64,000 nucleotides of DNA from Viscum album (lineage: Eukaryota; Streptophyta; Magnoliopsida; Santalales; Viscaceae), in NCBI GenBank assembly GCA_963277665.1, contig OY728123.1:627314915-627378914 (forward strand), in the 5' to 3' direction. A model generated the notes under the pieces. That model was not told the origin of the DNA. It did not search any database and saw only the letters and a list, made by a program, of their open reading frames with translations. Shown one piece after another: positions 21,801 to 34,129 of this stretch (position 1 is the first letter of the stretch; each line of letters begins with the position of its first letter). Made by a program: the position numbers and the translations under genes.

Positions 21801-23074
21801 AATATAATGTTATATATTTCATGATAATTTTATTTATATTTTCAAAGCGGTAAGTTTTTATGTTGCAATCTCATTTTATTTGGGGATAGTTTATGATAAA
21901 TTCCTTTTGAAGGATATTATATAAATAATATACATTAAAACCCATTTATTTTCACCTCTATTGTATTTTCTTATAATTTTACACTAAAAATACCATATTT
22001 ATCATTTTTTTAACTAAAATATTATGAATTTGTTAAAGAAAATATGACATCATTTTCATTTATATGGAGAATAATTTTGGTTTATGTCCATTATTTCTTT
22101 AAAATAATATCAATAAGTTTTTATACTATTATATAATTATTTAGTAAAAAAATTAATAAAATTTAATTATATTAAATGGGTTGAAAATAATATTCATTAT
22201 GGTTTTTGAATGAGGTTGTATTTTCTAATTGTGTGATAGAAATGTTTTTAAAAATTCATACCACACGAATGAATATTCATATTACCTGGACTAGTTTTTT
22301 CATTGAAAGTTACATTAAAATATTAAATTAATTTTTTTCATAGAAACAATTTCCCTTAGTGTTTAGAGATTGTTTTATTTTAAATAAGTGATTTAAAAAT
22401 GAATATGGTATTTTTCTAAATAAATATTAGAGTGATCTTTTAAACTCACATTTTTATAAATGATTACATCCATGAATATTCATATAATAAGATGTAATAT
22501 TTTGTATGACGTGTATGGGTGGTTATAGTTTGTATCAAAGAAGATGTTACTTTTTTTGGATATTAGGATTATAAAAAAATTAGTGAAAATTATATGGCTA
22601 CTTATAAATACGTGACAACAACCAAATCCTTTTCTAAGATAGATATTGGGTGTTTCCATAGAAAATATGGCCCTTATTGGATATTAGAATGTGGATTCCC
22701 CTATGGAACATAATAAAACAACTATAAAAGAAAATAATTTATTATTTAATCAACCATAACTAGTTTACAATGAATGGTACTAAGATTTCAGACCCATATT
22801 GTCACTTTTGGTGTATATTATTAGGACAATTGACATTTCCTTTATAGTCCATTATGAATGATTTGAACAGATGATAACCATGGATGGAAAATGCTAAATC
22901 TACAGGTTTATATATTTGAAAAAAATTCATTATAAATATATCCTATGATTGGGTTTTAATGATTATATTATCACTCCCTTTTATTATTTTGTATCACACT
23001 ATTATTAGTTTTCTGTTTTAGTTAATAGATTAAAGTATGCCAAATAATGCTAATGCAAAATATGACATATAATG
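18800..23074 (+). repeat. Copy D: diverged LTR, cut by element O
   Basis: It is collinear with the C LTR at an offset of about 30.2-30.4 kb. Anchor pairs are 19232 with 49481, 20747 with 50987, 21101 with 51541, and 21666 with 52099. It shares the LTR block order with elements 1, B and O: a GAATNNTAACC block (19970), a decayed TATA region (20937-20958), two hairpin relatives (about 21070-21145 and 21278-21350) and a splice-donor-like GTAGGG (21666). The expected 3' end lies beyond 23074, so O probably inserted into it. The start is uncertain. Confidence 0.45.
21180..21202. repeat. (TA)n microsatellite
   Basis: An uninterrupted alternating AT run lies just after the first hairpin relative of copy D. 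Comparable AT-rich runs follow the hairpin in the other LTRs. Confidence 0.9.
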
Positions 23075-26000
23075 TGTAGAATCCCAGGTAGAAAAATACT
23101 AAGAAATTCTCATATTTAATAATATTTTTGAATTAAATATTAAATTTATTTTAAAGGGGATGCTATGTTTTATGGTGTACCTGATAAGAAACAACGAGGT
23201 TCATTGAAATATTCCTTTCTACACTATGTTGAATTATACTGAAAAATAATAGTATAATGTTATTATTTTAAATTGTATTTAACGAATAGCCATTATATTG
23301 GATATAATGAACATAAATAACTAAGATATGATTAAACATGTTTATTAATTGGTTTTACATTTATCCACTATATTTTATAGGATTAAAATATGAATGAATC
23401 CAACTTTAAGCTTAAAAACTCTAATATTTTTTAAAATGTCGATTTACCTCATTGTGACAGAGAACAAATTTTAAAACAAGTTTTTGTCACTTTTATATGT
23501 TATATTTGAAAAAATAAACCTCTCCTTTAAAATTGGACTATTCAAATTTACTTCAGGTAAAATTTTGGTATTTTTATGAAAATGTTCATTTTAATGAATA
23601 TTGAAAAATACTGTATTTTGATTCAAAACTACATATTAATATAATTTATTTATATGGATAGATTATATTTTTAATTGTTTTAATGTGTAATTAGATTATA
23701 TTTTTACTATTTCATCTAATTTTCATCATTTTATGTAATTTAATTTCGAAATTTGACATAAACAAGTGTCAGCATTTTGATATTTATTATATCTTAAAAA
23801 ACACAGTTTTTCGTTTGGAAAAGGGGAATTAATTTTAAATTAATTTCAAACACTCTGGTTTTCTGAATTTGGAAAATTTTATTCCATATTTGGAATCAGG
23901 ATTTCCAAATTATATATATATGTAACTTTTACCTTTACAGATTATGAATATTTACATCAGTAAATATTTCATTTTCCATGTTTAAAAGGTAAATCTCGTA
24001 ATTATGGGTACAAAATATTATAATAATAATATTAAATTAACCTAACATCTATAATAATACTATTTTTTGATGTAGTTCCGACCATGGGCATCATTGGGTC
24101 AATTTTGGGAACCCATGGATCCACTTGGGAGTGATAATGATACTTTATATTAATCAATTTAAAGTAAAGACAAAATTGACATACACATATATCTTTTAAT
24201 AAAAATATTTTATATACGGTTATATATGATATCCCTTATAATATAAATATTAATTTGAAATATGAAAATATTTACTACAACATGGTATGTTTACTGTAAT
24301 TTTTATACATCAAATAGATAAAATTATTTTTGACTCAAAGATGATGTAGTGAATACCTTATTAATAAATTATTTAAATAACTGAGATTATAAAAACAATT
24401 TAAGCCTCCAAAACTTATCCAATTGTTATTTGATTATTTTATTTCAAACAATAGTAATATTATCTTTTAATTTAATGAGTTTTGGATATTTTGAAATTTA
24501 AAATCAATTTATAATAAAATAATTTTTTCAATCATTCATATAGATCCCCTCCTCTCCCTAACAAAAAGCCACCACCACAAACCCATTACTGACACCTCTC
24601 AAGACCCTTCTCTAGTCAAACCTATTACCAATTAATCAAACTATATAACAATATTCCTCATATACATTACATTAGGAAAAAGGCACTTCCATGAATCTTT
24701 TCAGTTCAAACCATAACGAGTTACCTAATTTAAAGGTAACATCTTCTCTTAAGTTATTTTATTTTATTTTACTACTCCAAAACCTTAATATCCATTAATT
24801 ACATTATTTTATTAAAAAACATTATCCTGAATATACTATGTTTTTTGTTATTATAATTATTTTAACTAAACATCCACACACCTCCATCTAAAGAATACGA
24901 ATATACTATTTCTGTGGACGACAAACTACATCCTCACAAAACGATGATTGTTCAAATATCTTCAACTGCCTCTCATGGTAGCCACAATGATGGAACTGTA
25001 TTTATATATGATATATATTATGTTTATGTTTTATCTATTCTTATGAATTTTTCATTTTTATAAAACCTTTATGGTTTCCATAATTGGTAAGTATGATAAT
25101 TTCATTTGAGGATGTGAGGACTATCGCCCCCACAAAATGACTTGACCCCTTCATACCACGAATGAAACTTATAAATTATGGTATTAAGGAACATAATTAA
25201 TATATATAAAATATTATATTATACTAGAATATTAATATACCTATGTATCATTTGATTTTTATCCCTTTAATAATGAAAGATATGAAATGGATGTTGCGTT
25301 CATGCATATGTATGGCTTACCACCTCCATGAATGGTGCATTTCATTTTCAAATATCCCAATGATATAGACTATTATAAATACATTTATACATGATATATA
25401 TGATATATATGACATATCAGTAATTAATATCATTCAAGAGATAATGGAATTTCAACCACATGGACAATTTATAATTATAACAAATTCATTTTTATCTCAA
25501 GTTCCAACCATCGACAAAATGTCAGATATGAACTCCTATAATTAACTAATTGTAATATAAATTTAATGTGTGATATAAAAGGAATAATTAACTAAAAATT
25601 GGTTCTTATGATAGTAGAAGTTGACTTATTTTTACTATTCAGGAAACTAAAGAATGAATGGGTCAGGTCAGCCACGAGGAAAGGATTTCGTCTCAATCTC
25701 CTTTCATTGAGGCATGTTTTGATAATATAAACCTCCTAATTTTATATGATATATAATAAACCTATTTTAATTATAATTTAATTCAAAGGTAATATTTTTT
25801 CTACGAATAATTTTACTAAATGAAAAAGGAATGTTTTAACCTTTGCACTGACAATGGCCTATACAACACTATAATCGTTAGTATATTTCATCTATAAGAC
25901 TTAATGTTTTTAAAAGGAAAACAAATCCCATATTATATTTTTGGGTGTTTTGGTATTGAAAATGGTTTTTGAATTGTATTGATTATTTCAATATCATGAA

Positions 26001-26779
26001 ATTGTCTCCTGTGATTTTAAATGAAATGTTATTAGTGAAATGTTTAAATTTGCAATATTTTATGTGTTATGATTTTATAATGCTACAGACATTTGATGGG
26101 TGGTTACGTGAAAAACCAAACGATGGGTGGTGAAGTGTTAAACCAAGATGATTGGTTATGTTATAACCTCCAATGCATTATTTATGGAAGTCGGTTTTAT
26201 GGATATTCCATTTGGTGATATGTGTGGAAGTAGGCTATATGGTTATTCCATTTATGTATGTTTATGTCCCAAGTTACCTTTATATGTTATGTGTACTCTC
26301 TTTGGATTATATGTTAATAATTTTTTGATGAAAGGGAATGAAATTATCATTTATTCAGTGAAGAGTATTTACTACTTTATAAAGGTGAGAAGTATTACAT
26401 ATGATAATGTATTCATGGTTTACTTGTTGTTTTGAAAAACTAACAGTTTTCCTTGTTTGTGTATATCTTACTGAGATTTTCATGCTCATCCCAATATTTT
26501 TTTGAAATGTTTTTCAGAGGACATAACGACGAATAGGGTCAAGGATTGGATCCTGGAAAATTCGTGATGTCTAAAATATAGAACCAGACATGACTCTTTT
26601 TTTATGATTTTTTATTTTCTGAAAAACTGGATACTGAGTAGAATTGTTTACATGTAATATTCAAATTGTTATATATATGTTATGATGTAATTATTTAATG
26701 CTATAAACTTGAAAATATTCTCAATTTTAATTTTTAACTTAATTAAAGATTATGTATTGATTAAGGCCAGACCATTATC
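23075..26779 (+). repeat. Element O, 5' LTR
   Basis: It starts TGTAGAATCCCAGG and ends near ACCATTAT just before the primer-binding site TTGGTATCAGATG (26781). The TATA region is decayed (24557-24570). The hairpin (25284-25347) has TGG-CTTA-CCA as inner stem. The 36-nt box (25643-25678) keeps AG but has GA for GT. The short array is at 26095-26250. It has one hairpin, not two. Confidence 0.85.
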
Positions 26780-27091
26780 GTTGGTATCAGATGTCGGTTT
26801 AAATAACTATAGGAATTGGAATATTGCTAAATTAATATCCATAAATTAATTTATGGTGATATTTAAACAACACAAAATATACAGATTACCATTTTTCATC
26901 ACCTAATATATTTTTGTGTTTATAAGGGTTTCCTGCAAAGGAAACAATGTAGCAATATTGGGAAGGCATAAAGAGTAGAATAACATTCCAAATCAGCAAC
27001 CTGAGATGGTTAAAATCATAACTGAATTGTTTGTTTTAGTGATAGTATAGTTGGCTCAGGATATAAATGGTGGTGGTATCCATGAATTTTA
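26780..27091 (+). pseudogene. Element O gag, first part
   Basis: The leader and first 300 bp of gag are recognisable by alignment with 30925-31225 of element B: the TTTACAGATTACCAT-like text, then CCTTCCAAATCAACA-like text, then GGTGGTGGTATCCAT. It ends abruptly at the LTR of element B. The reading frame has several stops, and no domain lies in this part. Confidence 0.75.
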
Positions 27092-28705
27092 TGTTACATC
27101 CCAGATTAATGAAGAATACGATATTTTAATATTTTTTAATATTTGAGACTTAAATATTAATTTTACTTTAAAGTGGTTGTTATGTTTGATAGTATACCCA
27201 ATACGCAACAATGGGATTATTTGAAATATTACATTGCTCACTAATAATATAATATTATTATTCTAAATGGAAATTAACTCATATATGTTGTATTTTTTGA
27301 AATGAAAAAAACTAACTACAATATGATTATATACGTTTGTAAAATGTATTTAAATTTTTCAAATAAAATTTAGAGGCTTATTAATGTGAGCGAATATAAT
27401 ATTAAGCATAATTTACCTTAAAAGGTTTATTTATCACCTTTTGAGGAAGAAACCTCATCAAATATAGTTTTGGTCACTTTCATATGTTCTATTTGAAAAA
27501 CTAAAATTCTTTTTTAGATTTGGATAATCACAATTTACTTTGGGTAAATTTTGGGTATTTTTCTGATAAAATTCATTTTTAAATTAAAAGTGAGAAATAC
27601 TCTATTTTAATTCCAAAGTTCATTTTAATATAATATATTTATATTCATATATTATCTTTCTAATTGTTTTTAATGTGTAATTAAATTATATTTTTACCAT
27701 TTAATCCAATTTTGGTCATTGTAATTAATTTCACTTTGAATTTGGACATAAACAAGTGTCAATCTTTTGATAGTTATTGTTTCTAAAAAACACACTATCT
27801 TTTTTAACAACATGATTTAATTTTAAATTAATTAATGAAAAATATATATTTATAATTTTATAAAATAGACATAATTTTCTAATTCTAAATATAAAATATA
27901 TCTTAGGCTGAAATTTTGGTATTTTTCTGAAAAACTTCAAATTTTGATTAATAGTGAAACCACTTAGTAGTAGTTAAAAAAATGCCTTTTTCTTTAAATG
28001 AAATTTTACCACATCTGCAAATTGAATTTTTAAAATCATTCATTCATGGTTGTTATTATTATGTAAAAAATCATTCAATAGGATGAAAATAATTTTTGGC
28101 GAATAGTAACTTTTGACTTTTATTTACTGCGGTTAAAGGTAAATTGGGTAAATCAAGGTAAAAAGAATATTATAATAATTAATAATTACATTCAAACTTG
28201 TCCTAAACTTATTGGATGAGTAATGTTCGACCATGTAAATCCATGGGTCTATTTTGGGACCCAATGGAACCACTTATTAATGATAATGAAACTTTATTTT
28301 AATTAACTTAAAGTGAAGTCAAAAATGACAAAAACAAATATCTTTTTGTAAATTAATTTTTACATGGTGTTATATAAGATAAATTTTATTCTATAAATAT
28401 TAATTGGAAATATAAAAACATTTCATATATAATGGTATTTTTTTAAAAATTTTAGATATATAATAAATCAAATTATTTATGACACAATAATGATGCAGTG
28501 TTTACCTCATTAATAAATGATTTTAATAAATAACATTATAATGATTAAAATATTATCCAAAACCTATCAAATTAATATTGGATGATTTTATTTGTACTAT
28601 TAGTCATCATATATTCGGCTTAAATGTTTTTTTGACCTTTAGAAACAAAATATAAATTTATAAGAAAATAATAATATCACAATTTCCTAACGATCCCCTC
28701 CCCCC

Positions 28706-28716
28706 CTTATAAAAAG
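28706..28716 (+). promoter_or_regulatory. TATA box of element B 5' LTR
   Basis: CTTATAAAAAG follows CCCCTCCCCCC, 1.6 kb into the LTR, the same offset as in element 1. Confidence 0.7.
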
Positions 28717-29427
28717 CCATCTATTATAACTATTTCCACACACCTCTATAGAACCTTGGATCATCCAACCTCTGAACAATTATGTTTTCTAAATCCATAT
28801 CCTCCAAAAAGAAGCCTTACATTAGGAATAAGTCACTTCAAGAATTCTTTTTTGTTCAAACCAAAGTAAGTTACCCAAATTTAAGGTTATGGTTTCTCTA
28901 AAATTCTATTATTATTATTTTTGTTTTTTTTTCTTTTAAAACCCCTAAACTCTGTTTATTAGTTGGTTTTATAAAAAAACCTTTATCATAAATATAATAG
29001 TCTGTTGTTTTGAGACGGATAAGAACTACACTTACACACACCTCCATCTAAAGGGCGAAGAACATACTGTTTCTGTGGATGGAAAACTAATGCCTCATGA
29101 AACGATGATTGTTCGATTATCTCCTACTACCTCTCATGCTATCCATTAAGATGAAACTATATTTATATATTATATATATTATGTTTATGTTTTCTTTATG
29201 ATTTTGTATTTTCTATTTATAGCATATTGTTTTGGTTTACATACTGGATAAACGGGACAATTTTATTTGAGGAAGTGCGGACTACCACCCCCTCAAAGTG
29301 ATATGACTCGTTAATGCCATATGTGGGACATATAAAGGATAAAGTTAATTATATTATATGATATTATACTATAATTATAATATACCTATGTATAATTATG
29401 TTTTAATTCCATTAAAATAAGAAATAT

Positions 29428-29491
29428 AAATGGAAGTAGCGTTCATGTGTACGTACGACTTACCGTCTCCATGAACGATGCATTTCATTTC
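29428..29491 (+). promoter_or_regulatory. Conserved hairpin in element B 5' LTR
   Basis: The middle stem GTTCATG/CATGAAC and the CTTACCGT loop region are kept; the outer stem is partly decayed on the 5' side (TAAATGGA for GAAATGAA). It is present once. Confidence 0.7.
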
Positions 29492-29785
29492 GTACCTCCC
29501 AATATTAGGTACTATTATAAATACATGTATATACTGGATATATATGATATATATGATATCTAAATCATGAATGTAATTCTGGATATAATGAACTTTTGAC
29601 CATGTAAACAACTTGTAACTATATGGTGTTCAATTTTGCTCATGTACCAAATATCGAAAAAATGAACATTATTAACATGAATGATTACATAATGTTTATA
29701 ACATCGTAATAAGTCATAGAAAATGAATAATAAACTTGAAAAATGTTCTTAAGAATGTAGAAATTAACTTTATTTTATTATTCAG

Positions 29786-29821
29786 GAGATTAAAGAACGA
29801 TCGAGTCAAGTCAGACATGAG
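29786..29821 (+). other. 36-nt splice-like box, element B 5' LTR
   Basis: A T-rich run and TTCAG precede it; GTAAGGGAC follows. With 7382-7417 and 46193-46228 it is one of three copies with both flanks canonical. Confidence 0.5.
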
Positions 29822-30926
29822 GTAAGGGACTTTGTCTCAATCTCCTTTCATTGAGGCATATTTTTTTTCTAATACACGACTTTCTTTTATATGGTGTATA
29901 AAATAATTTGACTTTTAAATTTATTCAAAATGAATCTTCTCTCTATGAAGAATTTTACAAAACGTCAATATGCATGTTTTTCTCACTTAAGCAGTGACAA
30001 CGACCATTTCTGCCGCCGCAAGTATTATTTGATCTTTGACTTCCTTAACAAGAAATATTATTTTTAAAGTAAAATAAATACCATATACACTTTTATATAT
30101 TTTGGTATGGAAAGTGGTTTTGATAATAGATTTTTATGTCAATATATTTAAGTGATATATTGTGATTTAAATGTGGAAATGTTTTCCTTCCTTTTTTTAT
30201 GTTGTATTTGTTATGATTTTATAATGGTACTTGGACATTTCATGGGTGGTTACATGATAAACCACACGACGGGTGGTGTTGTGGTAAACCAAGATGGGTG
30301 GTTATGTAATAACCTCCAATTCATTGGGTATGGAAGTCGGCCATTTGGCTATTCTATTTAGGGATATGTGTGGATGTTGACCATATAGTTATTCTATTTA
30401 AGTATGTTAATGTCCAAAGATACGTTTATATGTTATGAGTTCTTTATATTGGTTTTATGGTAATATTTTTGTTACAAAAGTGTAAGTAATGATCTCTTAT
30501 TTAGTAGATAGTATTTACTACCTCATAATGGTGAAAAGTATTACTTATGATAAAGTACTCATGGTTTACATGTTGTTTTTGAAAAACTAACAGTTTTACA
30601 TCTTTGTGTATCCTTACTGAGATTTTTAAGCTCGTCCCATGTTTTTGAAATGTTTTTCACAGGATAAAATGTGGAATAGGGTTAAGGATGGGATCATAGA
30701 AAATTCATGCTGTCATAAACATGGAACTATGAAAAATTCTTTTTTTCAGGTGTATTTATTTTGTGAAAAAATGGGATATGAGTAGATGTGTCTACATGTA
30801 TTATTCAAGTAATCATGTATATGTTATGGCCTAATTATCTAAAACTATAAACCTGAAAAAATCCTCAATGTGAATTATTCGATTAATTAAAGATTATGTA
30901 ATGTTTTAAGGTCGGTTCCTTATAGT

Positions 30927-30938
30927 TGGTCTCAGTGG
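30927..30938 (+). other. Primer-binding site of element B (decayed)
   Basis: TGGTCTCAGTGG stands where element 1 has TGGTATCAGAGG, two bases after the LTR end. Two substitutions weaken the match to initiator methionyl-tRNA. Confidence 0.7.
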
Positions 30939-31099
30939 TCAGTTAAGACAACTTTAGGAGTTAGGGTATTGTTAAATAAATGTCCAGAAATTAATTTATG
31001 GTAATATTGATATGACATAGAATTTACAGATTACCATGTTACTTCGCCTAAGATAATTTTGTGTTCAAAATGGTCTTCTTCAGAAGAAACAGGGTAGCT

Positions 31100-32182
31100 A
31101 TGTTGGGATGACATCAGGAGGAAGACAACCTTCCAAATCAACAACCAGAGAGAGTTAGAATCGCAACGGAATAGTTTGTTGCAGTGATGACACAGTTGAA
31201 TCAGGCTATAATTGGTGGTGGTATCCATACACATGATCAGCCAAATCAACCACATAGGAACTTGTCAGTAGTGGGCATTTCATGAGGCAACGTCCCCATA
31301 ATTTATAAGATCATCTGACCATGTTCTAGAATAAGGGTGGATTAAAGCAGTAGAGAAGATTTTTGATGTTATTGGGGGTTCAAAACGTCAAATGTTTAGT
31401 CTCTCTATTTACCATTTTGAAGGTGAATCTGATTAGTGGTGGTCGATGGTGAAAAATATCTGGGATAGTGAGGAGATTGATGAATTTTATTGGTATGAAT
31501 TCAAAGGTATGTTTCTTCAGAAATATTTTCCAAAGGTGGTTCGTCTTAGGATGGAAAAACAATTCTTGAATTGAGGCAGCAGGATGACTCAGTGGATGCT
31601 TACGATAGAAAATTCACTAGATTGGAAAGGTATGCTCGAAATTTTATCTGAGATCTTGATAGTAAGATAAATCAATTTTAATCAGGAATTAAGCCACAAT
31701 ATCGAAGAGAATTATCCTCTCATGAGTTTAAAAGTTATGAAATAATTGTTTGATGTTCGGAGATGGTGGAAATGGAGTTTGTCGATGATCAGGTGTTTTT
31801 TGACAAACAACAGAATAAGAGGCCCAGTTTATAGGAAAAGGGAAATCATTCATCAAATAAGCATGGAGGTTAGTAAACCAAATTTCCATCTTGAATGAAG
31901 TGTGGAAAAAAGCATCCTAGAGAATGTTTATCAAAGTCTGGAAAGTGATTCAGGTGTGGTATGTCTTGTTATATTTCTCACAACTGTAAAGAAGATGATC
32001 AAGAAGGGAATGAAAAACCATTGGTAAGTTGTTTTAAGTGTTATGAAATGGGTCGTTATACAAATAAGTTTCCAGCGAAGAACTCAACTAAAGGAAAGTT
32101 GCAAGAATACAAGCAGAAAGGGGTGGTGAAATCATTCGCAATTACTTCAGCAGATGTTGGGCCATCAAAAAAAGTAGTATGA
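31100..32182 (+). pseudogene. Element B gag (capsid-like domain and zinc knuckles)
   Basis: Gag packages element RNA. The capsid-like domain is readable at about 31411-31640: W-W-S/R-M-V-K-N near 31437-31463, K-Y-F-P-K-V-V-R-L-R-M-E-K at 31521-31559, then after a frameshift the S-V-D-A-Y...F-T-R-L-E-R-Y-A stretch. Three knuckles follow (31890-32095). Knuckle 1 has lost its first Cys to TGA (31892-31894) but keeps C-G-K-K-H-P-x-E-C. Knuckle 2 has TGA (31946-31948) for its first Cys. Knuckle 3 (C-F-K-C-Y-E-M-G-R-Y) lacks its His and last Cys. The same knuckle-2 TGA occurs in element O. The gene cannot yield full Gag without readthrough. Confidence 0.85.
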
Positions 32183-32640
32183 GGTACACTATTTGTTTGT
32201 TCATATTTTTCCGACGTGTTGTTTAATTTAGGGTCCACACTCTATTTCATTTCTGAAAATTTTTCTAGTAAATTGTGAATTACATATCATTTTATGAATA
32301 TATAACTTATGGTAAAGACACCTATAGGAAATAATGAGACAAAAAGTAAACATAAGAATATTCATGTCCTTGTGTGCGAAAATATTCTACCTGGAAACCT
32401 TATTGTTTTGCCTCTACTAGTGTTTGATGTTATTTTGGGTATGGACTGGCTTTCTGTTTATCACACTAAGATTAACTGTCGAGATAAAGAGGATTATTTT
32501 CATAATGATTTTATGTTTTGTATACATGAACAAACCCATACTTTTGATTACATATTAGGAAGCTCAGAAACTATTAATAGATGGAAATGAATGTTACCTT
32601 GAACATATTGTTGAAAACAAAAGAATTATTCAGATTAATG
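32183..32640 (+). pseudogene. Element B aspartic protease
   Basis: A pepsin-type protease would process Gag-Pol. The active-site loop, normally D-S-G-S-T, is read at 32225-32239 as N-L-G-S-T, so the catalytic Asp is Asn (32225-32227). The frame stops after about ten more residues. A second frame (32309-32590) carries the C-terminal landmark F-D-V-I-L-G-M-D-W-L near 32427-32454. The gene lies directly after gag and before RT, the usual order for this group. Loss of the Asp alone would inactivate the enzyme. Confidence 0.85.
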
Positions 32641-33470
32641 ATTTTCCAGTGGTAAATGAGTATCTTGATGTTTTTCTTGATGAGTTTCCTGGTATTATAC
32701 CAAATCGAAAAGTTTAATTTACTATTTAATTTGTTCCTGATGCTAATCTAATTTCAAAACCCCCTTATCGAATGGCTCAAATTGAACTTTTAGAGTTAAA
32801 TAAGAAATTGAAAGAGCCATTAGATAAAGGTTTCATTTGACCTTGCACATCACCATGGGGTGCTCCCGTCTTGTTGGTTAAAAATAAAGATGGTTCAATG
32901 AGACATTTCATTGATTATAGAGCATTGAATAACATCACTGTTAAGAACAAATATCTTTTTCCTCATATCGATGATTTTTTTGATCAACTCCAGGGGGCGT
33001 AGTATTTTGTGTAGATTTATTTGAGATCAAGGTACCATCAGTTGAATGTAAAGAAAGAAGGCATTCTGAAGACTACGTTTCCTACTAGATATGGCCATTA
33101 TGAATTTGTAGTCATGGATTTTGGGTTAACAAATGCTCCTGATGTATTCATGGGTCTTATGAATACAATTTTCTGTGAGTTCTTGGATAAGTTTGTGGTT
33201 TTTTTCATTAATGATATTTTGGTTTATTTAAAATGTAAAGAGGAGCATGAATGTCATTTAAGGGTTATCTTGGAAACCTTAAAAAAATAAACATTATGCG
33301 AATTTTACAGGTGTGAGTTTTGGTTACAAAAAAGTTCATTCCTTCGTCACATTGTTTAAAAACTGGCATAATTATAGATCCTGCTAAAAGAAAAGTTGTT
33401 GAAGAATTACCAAGACCCACAAATATAACCAAGATTTGTAGTTTTCTTTGTTTGGTAGGTTATTAATGGA
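32641..33470 (+). pseudogene. Element B reverse transcriptase
   Basis: RT would copy element RNA into DNA. Landmarks in order: P-P-Y-R-M-A at 32761-32778; S-P-W-G-A-P-V at 32851-32871; K-N-K-D-G-S-M-R at 32881-32904; F-P-H-I-D-D-F-F near 32960-32983; then a stop near 33001. The first catalytic Asp region reads Y-L-R-S-R-Y-H-Q with Tyr (33018-33020) for Asp. The F-x-D-D box reads F-I-N-D (33204-33215), so one metal-binding Asp is Asn. The frame 33021-33290 is open across the palm. The following connection (L-x-H-I-V type text near 33340) is shifted. It is clearly inactive. Confidence 0.9.
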
Positions 33471-33559
33471 GGTTTGTTGAATATTTTGCATGATTATCTA
33501 GTCTAATGACTAAGTTAACTTGGAAATGTGTTATATTCATCTGGACAAAAGAATGTGAT

Positions 33560-34000
33560 GATTGTTTTTAGTAATTGAAAAGAAGATTGTGGAATGCTCT
33601 AGTTTTGGCACTGCCATCCAGAAATGGTGATTTTGTGATCTACAATGATGCTTCATTGAAAGGACTTGGTTGTGTCATTATGCAGAATGATTAGTTAATT
33701 GCTTATGCTTCACGTTAGTTGAAACAACATGAGTTAAATTACCCTAAAATGGTTTGGAATTAGCTACAGTTGTTTTTTGCTTTGAAAATTTGGAGGAATA
33801 AATTATATTGAGTGAAATGTGAAATATAAACATATCACAAAATTTTAAAGAATATATTCACTAAAAAATAATTGAACATGAGACAGAGGAGATGGTTGGA
33901 ATTAATCAAGGATTATGATTGTACGATCCATTACCATCTAGGAAAAGAAAATAATGTGGATGATGCTTTGAGTCGAAAAAATAATGCTTCATTAACCATG
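33560..34000 (+). pseudogene. Element B RNase H
   Basis: RNase H removes template RNA during cDNA synthesis. The readable core F-V-I-Y-N-D-A-S-L-K-G-L-G-C lies at about 33632-33673 and keeps the first catalytic Asp. Stops interrupt the next strand (33692, 33717), and a one-base deletion near 33745 shifts the N-Y-P region. The C-terminal signature N-M-R-Q-R-R-W, then D-Y-D-C and D-A-L-S-R-K, runs at 33870-33980. Order and spacing after RT match the family. Confidence 0.85.
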
Positions 34001-34129
34001 TAACATTTGGAACAATATATTTTTGTTTTTGATTTGATGAAGTTTGGCATAGAAGTTTTTGGTACAATTAATTCTTCTGTTTTGTTTAAGGTGACAGTGA
34101 GATCATCTCTATTAGTCAGAATTCATAAA

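Larger units (their letters stand above)
27092..30924 (+). repeat. Element B, 5' LTR (3.8 kb)
   Basis: It starts TGTTACATCCCAG and ends TTCCTTATA. The TATA box (28706-28716) follows a C-run. The conserved downstream block is at 29050-29150, the C-rich block at 29265-29330, one hairpin at 29428-29491, and the 36-nt box with both AG and GTAAGG at 29786-29821. The short array is at 30240-30400. The duplicated 389-bp unit of element 1 is single here. Confidence 0.9.

Noticed and set aside
30152..30361. A 69-codon frame in the B 5' LTR ending in the short tandem array
   Set aside because: It is not kept open in the partner LTR at 38640-38850 and has no known motif.
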